From Gemmatimonadaceae bacterium (lineage in GTDB: Bacteria; Gemmatimonadota; Gemmatimonadetes; Gemmatimonadales; Gemmatimonadaceae), in NCBI GenBank assembly GCA_013361745.1, contig JABFXM010000602.1, forward strand, positions 1 through 7,569: a stretch of 7,569 nt of DNA, given 5' to 3'. The translations under genes were made by a program, and so were the position numbers. The notes beneath the pieces were generated by a model. It had not been told where the DNA came from. It did not search any database and was given only the letters and a program-made list of their open reading frames with translations. Below, piece by piece: positions 1 to 6,341 of this stretch (within the stretch, counting starts at the first letter, position 1; the number at the start of each line of letters is the position of its first letter).

Positions 1-2
1 AC

Positions 3-50
3 GACCAAGTTACCGCGTCCCTTCCGGAGGCGCATCTGGTGAGCGCGTGA
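3..50 (+). CDS. Possible C-terminal end of an upstream gene (partial)
   Basis: The frame beginning at base 3 reads 15 codons (DQVTASLPEAHLVSA) and stops at TGA 48-50, so it may be the tail of a gene upstream of the operon. The evidence is thin. The frame starting at base 1 also ends in a stop (TGA 40-42), but it needs a TTA leucine codon, which is very rare in this window. The frame starting at base 2 stays open but has poor third-position G+C. The fragment is too short to assign a family. If real, the upstream gene ends 69 bases before the porX-like start, leaving room for a promoter. Confidence 0.3.
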   Translation, partial: DQVTASLPEAHLVSA

Positions 51-81
51 CGCGGCACACGCCGGGCGCGCTCGGCCCACC

Positions 82-110
82 TTTCCGCCATTTTTTCACC
101 GGACTACATT
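82..110 (+). promoter_or_regulatory. Candidate sigma-70-like promoter ahead of the operon
   Basis: The gap 51-119 contains the most AT-rich stretch near the first gene. TACATT at 105-110 matches the -10 consensus at 4 of 6 positions, and TTTCCG at 82-87 matches the -35 consensus at 3 of 6 with a 17-base spacer. A T6 tract lies at 91-96. Transcription from this -10 would start near 116-118, only a few bases before the ATG at 120, and there is no Shine-Dalgarno sequence, so the message could be leaderless. The matches are weak and the organism's consensus is unknown. Confidence 0.25.
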
Positions 111-122
111 CCGGCTTACATG
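99..122 (+). repeat. Imperfect 12-bp tandem direct repeat spanning the first start codon
   Basis: CCGGACTACATT (99-110) is followed directly by CCGGCTTACATG (111-122), identical at 9 of 12 positions. Both copies share CCGG and TACAT. The first TACATT coincides with the candidate -10 element, and the second copy ends in the ATG of the porX-like gene. This could be a regulator-binding site, a local duplication or chance. No further copy is visible upstream. Confidence 0.4.
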
Positions 123-1685
123 GCGCGTCAGGCGAGATCGATCCTGTGGGTGGACGACGAGGCGGAGCTCCTCGAGCCGCATCGCCGCTTTCTCGCGGAC
201 CGCGGCTTCGATGTCGCGTCCGCGAGCAACGCGGACGATGCGGCCGAGCTTCTGCGTCGCCGCCCCTTCGACATCGTGCTCCTCGACGAGCAGATGCCGG
301 GCCGCCGCGGGCTCGAGGCCGTGCGCGAGTTCGCCGAGATCGCGCCGACGACGCCCGTCGTGATGGTGACGAAGAGCGAGGAGGACTCGACGCTCACCGA
401 GGCGCTCGGCGCCAACGTCGGCGAGTATCTCGTGAAGCCCGTCTCGCCGCGCCAGGTGCTGACCGTGGTCACCAAGGTGCTCGATGGGGCGCGCATCCGG
501 CAGCAGGCGGTCGCGCGGCGCTTCGTCGAGCGCTTCCGCGCGCTGGAGGCGATGGACGCGCGCTCGCTCGACTGGCGCGGCTGGATCGATCGCTTCGTCG
601 AGGTCGCGCAGTGGGACGTCGACCTCGCCGCCGCGGGGGAGACGGGACTCTACGAGTCGCTGCGCGGACTCTATCCCGCGATGCAGCGCGAGTTCGCGCA
701 GTTCATGAAGGTGCAGTACCCCCGGTGGCTCGCGGACCTCGACGGCGATCGCCCCTCGCTCTCGGTTGACATCGTCTCCGAGTATCTCCTCCCGCTGCTC
801 GCGACGCACAAGGCGGCGGTCTTCGTCGTCATCGACTGCCTGCGACTCGACCAGTGGGACGTGCTGCAGCCGCTGCTCGGCGAGCTGTTCGACGTCGAGA
901 CCGCGCACTACTACTCGATCCTGCCGACGGCGACGCCGTACTCGCGGAACGCGCTCTTCAGCGGGCTCTTTCCCTGCGAGATCGCCGGCAACTATCCCGA
1001 CTGGTGGGGCGAGCGCGACGACGAGTCGCTCAACGCGCACGAGCGCGAGCTCCTCGAGCAGCAGCTGCGCGCGCTGCAGGGGACGCCGACCTCCGTCCAC
1101 TACGAGAAGATCTCGACGCACGCCGACTCGGACGACCTCGAGCGCCGCGTCCCGCGCGCGATCGCCGCCGAGGGCGTGAGCGCCTTCGTCTTCAACTTCG
1201 TGGACCTGCTCACCCACGGCCGCAGCGAGTCGGCGATCCTCTACGAGGTCGCGCGCGACGAGATCGCGCTGCGGGCGCTGACGAAGCAGTGGTTCCAGCG
1301 CTCGGCGCTCATCGCGCTCCTCCGCGAAGCGGCGCGGCGCGGCGTGCCCGTGCTGGTCACCAGCGATCACGGCTCGATCCACTGCAAGACGCCGGCGACC
1401 GTCTTCGCGAAGCGCGACGCGACGCAGAACCTCCGCTACAAGTTCGGCGAGGATCTCCGCGCCGAGCGGAGCGAGCAGGCGCTGCTCTTCACGAAGGAGG
1501 AGGCGCTGAAGCTGCCGCGCCGCGGGCTCGGCGCGAACACCCTCCTCGCCGCGAACGACTGCTTCTTCGTCTACCCGACGAAGCTGCGCGAGTATCAGGG
1601 CCGCTATCGCGGCTCCTTTCTGCACGGCGGGGTGACCCCGGAAGAGGTGATCCTTCCGGTCTCGCTGCTGACGCCCCGCCGCTGA
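120..1685 (+). CDS. porX: PorX-type response regulator with PglZ alkaline-phosphatase-fold effector domain
   Basis: This 521-residue protein has a receiver domain (about 7-122), a helical linker (about 125-215) and a PglZ domain (about 220-518). The receiver has acidic residues D12/D13/E14, phospho-acceptor D56 followed by the MPG turn (59-61), T84 and K106-P107. The PglZ domain keeps a full alkaline-phosphatase-superfamily set: D239, T270/T272 in the LPTATPYSRN stretch, D362 and H366 in VDLLTH, D416-H417, and H502 in FLHGG. Order and length match PorX, the type 9 secretion regulator of Bacteroidota. PorX is reported to dimerise on phosphorylation and to hydrolyse oligonucleotide signals with bound zinc. 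I infer a soluble cytoplasmic phosphodiesterase; it has no DNA-binding domain. ATG 120 is the first possible start after the in-frame stop at 48-50. It heads the operon, and no kinase partner is in view. It need not control secretion in this organism. Confidence 0.88.
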   Translation: MARQARSILWVDDEAELLEPHRRFLADRGFDVASASNADDAAELLRRRPFDIVLLDEQMPGRRGLEAVREFAEIAPTTPVVMVTKSEEDSTLTEALGANVGEYLVKPVSPRQVLTVVTKVLDGARIRQQAVARRFVERFRALEAMDARSLDWRGWIDRFVEVAQWDVDLAAAGETGLYESLRGLYPAMQREFAQFMKVQYPRWLADLDGDRPSLSVDIVSEYLLPLLATHKAAVFVVIDCLRLDQWDVLQPLLGELFDVETAHYYSILPTATPYSRNALFSGLFPCEIAGNYPDWWGERDDESLNAHERELLEQQLRALQGTPTSVHYEKISTHADSDDLERRVPRAIAAEGVSAFVFNFVDLLTHGRSESAILYEVARDEIALRALTKQWFQRSALIALLREAARRGVPVLVTSDHGSIHCKTPATVFAKRDATQNLRYKFGEDLRAERSEQALLFTKEEALKLPRRGLGANTLLAANDCFFVYPTKLREYQGRYRGSFLHGGVTPEEVILPVSLLTPRR

Positions 1686-1687
1686 GC

Positions 1688-3520
1688 ATGTACCGGCGCC
1701 TTCTGCGCATCCTCCGTCCGCACGGCTGGCGGATGGCCGGGACGATCGCGAGCAGCGTCGGCGCGGCCGCGCTCGACACCTTCTCGTTCACGCTGCTAAT
1801 CCCCTTCCTGAACGCCCTCTTCGGCGAGCAGTCGCTGCTCCCGCCGGGCGGGGGATGGATCGCGAGCGTGCTGCGCGCGACGGTGGGGCACCTGCTGAAT
1901 CCCGCCGATCCGATGGGATCGCTGCAGCGCGTGATCTTCGTGATCATGGCCTCGGTGATCGGGAAGAACATCCTCGTCTGGGTCGGCGGGCAGCTCGGCG
2001 CGCAGCTGCAGGAGTACGTGACGCGCGACCTGCGCGACTCGGTGTACGCGCACCTCCAGCGCCTGCCGCTCGGATTCTTCCAGCGGACGAAGGTCGGCCA
2101 GATCATCTCGCGCGTCCTCTCCGACACCGAGCAGACGAAGCAGCTCGTCACGCAGCTCGTCACCGCGACCATCCAGAACGTCGCGACGATCGTCGGCTAC
2201 ATCATCTTCCTCTTCGGGATCTCGACGCGACTCACGCTCTACGCGCTCATCGTCGCCCCGCTGCTCATGGGCGCGCTGCAGCCGCTCCTGCGCAAGCTGC
2301 GGAAGGGCTATCGCCGGCTGCGCAACGACTACGGCGAGATGACGAGCGTGCTGCAGGAGGTCATCAGCGGCGTGCGGCTCGTGAAGTCCTACGGCGCCGA
2401 GTCGTACGAGGAGCAGCGCTTCACCGAGGCGAGCCATCGCTACTCGCGCGGGATGGTGCGCGTGGTGAAGCTCGCCTTCATGGCGCAGCCGATCACCGAG
2501 ACCATCGGCATGGCGATCGCCGTCATCCTGCTCTGGATCGGCGCCCGCCAGGTGCTCGTCGCGCACACGCTCGCGGGCGCGTCGCTGATCACCTTCCTCG
2601 CGGTGGTGATGCGGCTCCTGCAGCCGCTGAAGCAGGTCTCGCAGATCCCGACCGCGGCGCAGAGCGCGCTCGCGGCGGCGGAGCGGCTCTTCGAGGTGCT
2701 CGACACGCCGACGGAGCTCGCGGCCGATCGCGGGACGAAGGTCGCCGACGCTTTCCGCCGCGACGTCGTCTTCGAGAACGTCAGCTTCGCCTACGGCGAC
2801 GAGCCGGTGCTGCGCGACATCTCCTTCACCGCGCGCCGCGGCGAGGTGCTCGCGCTCGTCGGCGCGAGCGGAGCGGGGAAGAGCACCCTCGTCGATCTCA
2901 TCCCGCGCTTCTACGATCCGACCGCCGGCCGCATCCTCCTCGACGGCACGGACACGCGCGACATCACCCTCGCCTCGCTGCGAGCGCTCACGGGAATCGT
3001 CAGCCAGGATACGGTGCTCTTCAACGACACGGTGCGCGCGAACATCGCCTACGGGACGAAGGGCCGGTACTCGCAGGAGCAGGTCGAGGCCGCGGCGCGC
3101 GCGGCGAACGCACACGCCTTCATCGGCGAGCTCCCCGAAGGCTACGACACGATCCTCGGCGAGCGCGGCACGCGGCTCTCGGGCGGCCAGCGGCAGCGCA
3201 TCGCCATCGCGCGCGCCCTGCTCACCGATCCGCCGATCCTCATCCTCGACGAGGCGACGTCGGCGCTCGACACCGAGAGCGAGCGGCTGGTCCAGGAGGC
3301 CATCGACCGGCTCCTCGCCGGCCGCACGGTGTTCGTGATCGCGCATCGCCTCTCGACGATCATCCACGCGACGCAGATCCTCGTCCTCGACCGCGGACGC
3401 GTCGTCGAGCGCGGGACGCACGCGGAGCTGCTCGCGCGCGGCGGCGCCTACCGTCGGCTGTACGAGATGCAGTTCCGCGACCGCGAGACGACCGCGGTGC
3501 CCATCGAGCAGACCGCCTGA
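1688..3520 (+). CDS. MsbA-like ABC exporter half-transporter (fused permease and ATPase)
   Basis: This 610-residue protein has an N-terminal membrane domain with about six hydrophobic segments (near 17-45, 78-100, 163-183, 181-202, 268-290 and 298-318). The C-terminal ATPase (about 358-600) has A-loop Y369, Walker A GASGAGKST (392-400), Q-loop Q440, signature LSGGQ (497-501), Walker B ending D521-E522, a SALD D-loop and switch H553. All catalytic motifs are intact, so it should work as a homodimeric exporter. Length and layout fit the lipid exporter family (MsbA and relatives), which flips lipid A-core or other lipid-linked glycans across the inner membrane. The glycosyltransferases downstream favour that substrate, but multidrug or peptide exporters look similar. 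The frame is open far upstream, but that part overlaps the porX-like gene. ATG 1688, two bases after its stop, begins the natural MYRRLLRILRPH start. Confidence 0.9.
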   Translation: MYRRLLRILRPHGWRMAGTIASSVGAAALDTFSFTLLIPFLNALFGEQSLLPPGGGWIASVLRATVGHLLNPADPMGSLQRVIFVIMASVIGKNILVWVGGQLGAQLQEYVTRDLRDSVYAHLQRLPLGFFQRTKVGQIISRVLSDTEQTKQLVTQLVTATIQNVATIVGYIIFLFGISTRLTLYALIVAPLLMGALQPLLRKLRKGYRRLRNDYGEMTSVLQEVISGVRLVKSYGAESYEEQRFTEASHRYSRGMVRVVKLAFMAQPITETIGMAIAVILLWIGARQVLVAHTLAGASLITFLAVVMRLLQPLKQVSQIPTAAQSALAAAERLFEVLDTPTELAADRGTKVADAFRRDVVFENVSFAYGDEPVLRDISFTARRGEVLALVGASGAGKSTLVDLIPRFYDPTAGRILLDGTDTRDITLASLRALTGIVSQDTVLFNDTVRANIAYGTKGRYSQEQVEAAARAANAHAFIGELPEGYDTILGERGTRLSGGQRQRIAIARALLTDPPILILDEATSALDTESERLVQEAIDRLLAGRTVFVIAHRLSTIIHATQILVLDRGRVVERGTHAELLARGGAYRRLYEMQFRDRETTAVPIEQTA

Positions 3521-3521
3521 G

Positions 3522-4622
3522 ATGCGCGCACTCTTCCTGATCGAGGACTCGCTCTGGTCCGGTTCCGCGCGCGTCTTCGCCGCCGCGGCGCGCGGACTCG
3601 CGGCGCGCGGCTACCAGGTGACCGCCGTCTGCCAGCCGGAGACCGCGGTCGAGCAGCGCTTCGCGTCGCTCGGGATCGACGTCGTGCCCGTGGACCTCAC
3701 CGGATACTGGCGGACCGCCGCCCGACGGCTGCACCACGTGCTCGAGGATCGCTTCATGGAGGTGATCTTCGTGCACGGAGAGCGCGAGGCCCTTGTCGCC
3801 GCCGCGGCGACGCGCATCGCCGATCGCGGGGCGGTGGTCCGCCGCGTGAAGGTGGGCGAGACGCTGACGATGCACTGGCGGGCGAAGCTCGGCGGCCGGC
3901 TCGCGGCGACGGGATTCGTCTTCCCCTCGGAGCAGGAGCTGCGCGCCGCGCCGCCCCTGCCTCCGCGCGCGCTCGGCGCGGTGCGTGCCGAGGTCGGCGT
4001 CGACGTGCAGAGCTACGAGACGGTGAAGCCGGTGCAGCGCGGTACCATCGGCGCGTCGGGGAACGACGTGCGACTCATCGCCTGCGTCTACGATCCGACG
4101 GCGCGCGGGCGCATCGCGACCGTCTTCCGGACGATCGGCCTGCTCGCGCCGCGCCATCCCGACCTGCGTGTCGCGCTGCTCGGCCCCGGCTCCGACGACG
4201 AGGGGCTCCGCATGCACGCGGCCGCGCTCGGGATCACGCCGATGATCTCCTACCTCGGCGATCGCGAGGACCGTCTCTCGATCCTTCGCGCCGCCGATCT
4301 CGGCTGGGTCGTCGCCTCGAGCGACGACGCGGCCTACGGATTCCTCGACCTCATGGCGCTGCGCGTGCCGGTGCTCGCCGAGCGGAGCGATACCGCCCAG
4401 CGCTACGTGGCCGACGGCATCGGCGGAATCCTCCTCCCGCCGGGCGACGCGCCGACCACGGCGGCGATGGTCACCGGCTTCCTCGGCGACGAGGAGCGCC
4501 GCGTGGCGATGGGGGCCGCGGCGCACAATCGCGTCGCACGCGCCTTCACCGAGCGCGCGATGATCGACGCCTTCGCGCAGGTGACGGAGGCGGCCCGCGA
4601 TCGCTCGAAGTGGGTGACGTGA
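3522..4622 (+). CDS. Divergent GT-B (GT4-like) glycosyltransferase
   Basis: The 366-residue product looks like a two-domain GT-B sugar transferase. The N-terminal acceptor domain starts with a Rossmann strand (LFLIEDSLWSGSARVF, about 4-19). The C-terminal domain includes the VALLGPGSDDEGLR strand-turn, a YLGDRED stretch, and an IGGILLPPGD stretch typical of GT4 tails. The usual E-x7-E donor-site motif is D268-x7-D276 here, in a segment reading SDDAAYGFLDLMALRVPV. The Arg and Lys that normally bind the donor phosphate (R...KG) are not recognisable in the matching region, which reads VYDPTARGRIATVF. It may use an unusual donor, have low activity, or be an accessory subunit. It starts one base after the ABC gene stop and overlaps the next gene by four bases. 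The acceptor is probably a lipid-linked core glycan, by context only. Confidence 0.75.
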   Translation: MRALFLIEDSLWSGSARVFAAAARGLAARGYQVTAVCQPETAVEQRFASLGIDVVPVDLTGYWRTAARRLHHVLEDRFMEVIFVHGEREALVAAAATRIADRGAVVRRVKVGETLTMHWRAKLGGRLAATGFVFPSEQELRAAPPLPPRALGAVRAEVGVDVQSYETVKPVQRGTIGASGNDVRLIACVYDPTARGRIATVFRTIGLLAPRHPDLRVALLGPGSDDEGLRMHAAALGITPMISYLGDREDRLSILRAADLGWVVASSDDAAYGFLDLMALRVPVLAERSDTAQRYVADGIGGILLPPGDAPTTAAMVTGFLGDEERRVAMGAAAHNRVARAFTERAMIDAFAQVTEAARDRSKWVT

Positions 4623-5377
4623 GCGAAGGGCGCGCACCGGTGACGGTGGTGATCGCCGCCCGCGACGCCGCCGCGCACATCCGCGAGTGCGTGACCAGCG
4701 TCGTCGGCTGGGCGAGCGAGGTGCTCGTGGTCGAGAACGACTCGCGCGACGACACCGTCGCGCTCGCGCGCGCCGCCGGCGCGACCGTGTTCACGAATCC
4801 CTTTCGCACCATCGGCGCCCAGCGCAACGCGGCGATCGAGCGCGCGACGCAGCCCTGGATCTTCGTCCTCGACGCCGACGAGCGATGCACGCCGGAGCTC
4901 GCGGCGGAGATCCGGACGACGGTGGCGAGTCCGGCGCGCGACGCGTATCGGGTGCGGCGCCGCAACTTCTTCCTCCGGCGCGAGATCAGGCATGGCGGGT
5001 GGGAGAAGGATCGCCCGGTGCGCCTCTTCCGCGCCTCGCTCCGCTACGACGAGCGCCCGGTGCACGAGCACGTCGTCACGAAGGGCGCCGTCGGCACGCT
5101 CGGCGCGCCGATGCTGCACTACACGTACGACACGCTCGCCCAGTACTTCGAGAAGTTCGATCGCTACAGCCGGTGGTGGGCGGAGCAGCAGCACGCGCGC
5201 GGCCGTCATACGAGCGCCGCTGCGGTGCTCGTGAAGCCCCCCGCGCGCTTCGTCTCGATGTACCTCCTGCGCGGCGGCTTCCGCGACGGTCCGCACGGGC
5301 TCGTCCTCGCCGTCCTCGCCGCGCTGAGCGTCGCCGCGAAGTACGCGCGACTCTGGGCGCTCGACGAACGGCGGTAG
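4619..5377 (+). CDS. GT2 glycosyltransferase, WaaE/KdtX-like (LPS core type)
   Basis: This 252-residue GT-A enzyme has the GT2 layout: N-terminal VTVVIAARDAAAHI (about 7-20), nucleotide-binding VENDSRDDT (38-46), AQRNAAIERA (about 68-77), and the metal-binding D85-A-D87 in LDADER. Family-specific marks follow: a YRVRRRNFF stretch, HGGWEKDRPVRLFR from H125, and VHEH (148-151), whose acidic residue is a plausible catalytic base. A hydrophobic C-terminal stretch (about 224-247) is preceded by LLRGGFRDG. These match the family of the LPS core beta-1,4-glucosyltransferase WaaE/KdtX, which adds a sugar to inner-core heptose at the cytoplasmic membrane face. The exact sugar cannot be read from sequence. 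GTG 4619 is chosen because its GTGA overlaps the preceding stop; an in-frame GTG at 4610 would add three residues. It is the strongest pointer that the operon builds LPS or LOS core. Confidence 0.85.
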   Translation: MSEGRAPVTVVIAARDAAAHIRECVTSVVGWASEVLVVENDSRDDTVALARAAGATVFTNPFRTIGAQRNAAIERATQPWIFVLDADERCTPELAAEIRTTVASPARDAYRVRRRNFFLRREIRHGGWEKDRPVRLFRASLRYDERPVHEHVVTKGAVGTLGAPMLHYTYDTLAQYFEKFDRYSRWWAEQQHARGRHTSAAAVLVKPPARFVSMYLLRGGFRDGPHGLVLAVLAALSVAAKYARLWALDERR

Positions 5378-5381
5378 GGCC

Positions 5382-6341
5382 GTGCGTGTCCTCGTTCTCG
5401 GCAGCGCCAGGCGCTGGCGCATCGAGTCCTGTTTCGCGCGCGCGTTAGGCAGGGCGGGGCACGAGGTCCTCCTCCTCGACGACCGGCGGCTCGCGCGGAC
5501 GATCGGCCGCCGCGCCACGCAGCGCTGGGTGCGCTGGCGCGCCGATCGCTTCCGCCCCGACTTCGTCCTTCTCTCGAAGTGCCTCGGCCTCGAGCTGGAG
5601 ACCGTGCGCCACCTCGCTCGCGACCGCGCCAACGCGATGTGGTACAGCGACGCCCAGTGGTTCACGCACGCCGAGGTTCGCGACGACATCGCGCACATCG
5701 CGGCCGTCGCGCGCGAGGCGCGCACGCTCTGGCTCCCCTCATTCGTCGACGAGTGGCGCGCGATGGGATACGACGCGCGCCTGCTTCCCTTCGCCGCCGA
5801 TCGCGACATCGTTCCCGCGACGCCAGTTCCCGCGCTCGCCGCCGACGTCGCCTTCCTCGGCACCGGCTACGACCCCGAGCGGGCGCGCTTCCTCGTCGAG
5901 CTGGCGAAGCACGTGAGGGTGCGGGTCTGGGGACTCGGCTGGGAGAAGTGGCGCGATCGACTCGATTGGGCGGGAAAGCCGGTCGAAGGGCGCGACTTCG
6001 CCGCGGTCTGCTCCAGTGCCGCGCTCACGCTGGGCATCACCGCCGCGAACGCGAAGGGACATCCCTTCTACACCGACCGGATGTTCCTCGTCATGCTCGC
6101 GGGCGGCTGCTACCTCGGCGAGGGCGGACGCGACGCCAGCCGCATGCTCGCCGATGGCGTGCACTGCCTCTGGTACGATTCCCTCGACGACTGCATCGCG
6201 AAGTCGAAGCGCTGGATCGCCGACGACGCCGGACGCAGACGCATCCGCGAGGCGGGAGAGCGCTTCGTCCGCGAGCACCATACTTACGACGAGCGCGTCA
6301 CGCATTTTCTGACCGGCGCGCCGTACGTGTATCCGCTGTGA
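5382..6341 (+). CDS. CgeB-like glycosyltransferase family protein
   Basis: The 319-residue protein resembles the CgeB/spore-maturation-type GT-B proteins. Its N-terminal Rossmann half starts MRVLVLGSARRWRIE, and a SKCLGLELETVRHL segment is followed by AMWYSDAQWF. A linker leads to DVAFLGTGYDPER (155-167), which opens the C-terminal half. The core of that half (about 216-245) holds TLGITAANAKGHPFYTDRMF and LAGGCYLGE, followed by YDSLDDCIAKSKRWI and the usual HTYDERV tail. The family is predicted to transfer sugars, often in envelope or surface glycan clusters, but few members are characterised biochemically. The start is GTG 5382, four bases after the previous stop. AGGG (5376-5379) lies very close to it, so coupling to the upstream gene is more likely than independent initiation. 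A TTA leucine codon at 5445-5447 is one of only two in these genes. Confidence 0.8.
   Translation: MRVLVLGSARRWRIESCFARALGRAGHEVLLLDDRRLARTIGRRATQRWVRWRADRFRPDFVLLSKCLGLELETVRHLARDRANAMWYSDAQWFTHAEVRDDIAHIAAVAREARTLWLPSFVDEWRAMGYDARLLPFAADRDIVPATPVPALAADVAFLGTGYDPERARFLVELAKHVRVRVWGLGWEKWRDRLDWAGKPVEGRDFAAVCSSAALTLGITAANAKGHPFYTDRMFLVMLAGGCYLGEGGRDASRMLADGVHCLWYDSLDDCIAKSKRWIADDAGRRRIREAGERFVREHHTYDERVTHFLTGAPYVYPL
5442..5450 (+). repeat. GCGTTAGGC word, copy 1
   Basis: This nine-base word lies inside the CgeB-like gene and encodes Ala-Leu-Gly with a rare TTA codon. With one flanking base on each side it is an 11-base perfect match (CGCGTTAGGCA) to copy 2 at 6926-6934. TTA is otherwise absent as a codon in the window's recognised genes. 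The role is unknown. Confidence 0.45.

Noticed and set aside
45..96. Rho-independent terminator before the operon (short stems at 45-62 and 61-76, T6 at 91-96)
   Set aside because: The stems are only 4-5 base pairs with 8-base loops, and the T tract lies 14 or more bases away from them.
47..769. 240-codon plus-strand frame across the promoter gap and the start of the porX-like gene
   Set aside because: It is Arg/Gly/Ala-rich without domain features and conflicts with a clear receiver domain in another frame.
96..1625. 509-codon open frame on the minus strand opposite the porX-like gene
   Set aside because: Its translation is rich in Arg, Glu, Leu and Val with no recognisable domain, and it mirrors the codon bias of the strongly supported plus-strand gene. 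It is a high-GC shadow.
780..1685. BREX or Pgl phage-defence system, because of the PglZ domain
   Set aside because: The PglZ domain is fused to a receiver as in PorX, the protein is shorter than defence PglZ proteins, and no methylase, BrxC or other defence gene is nearby.
854..1687. Long upstream extension of the ABC exporter frame
   Set aside because: This part overlaps the PglZ domain in another frame and reads as Arg/Ala-rich noise. The protein becomes ABC-like only from ATG 1688.
1796..3421. 541-codon open frame on the minus strand opposite the ABC exporter
   Set aside because: The composition is low-complexity and charged, with no motif, while the plus strand shows every ABC motif in order.
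1855..3540. 561-codon plus-strand frame overlapping the ABC exporter
   Set aside because: It is an Arg/Ala/His-rich frame-shifted reading of the exporter gene with no family features.
4403..5863. 486-codon minus-strand frame across three glycosyltransferase genes
   Set aside because: It has no domain features, spans three well-supported plus-strand genes, and shifts in composition along its length as a shadow would.
5579..6337. Upstream extension of the GT4 frame
   Set aside because: It overlaps the CgeB-like gene and is Arg-rich noise. GTG 6338 begins a proper GT4 N-terminus with a 4-base stop-start overlap.
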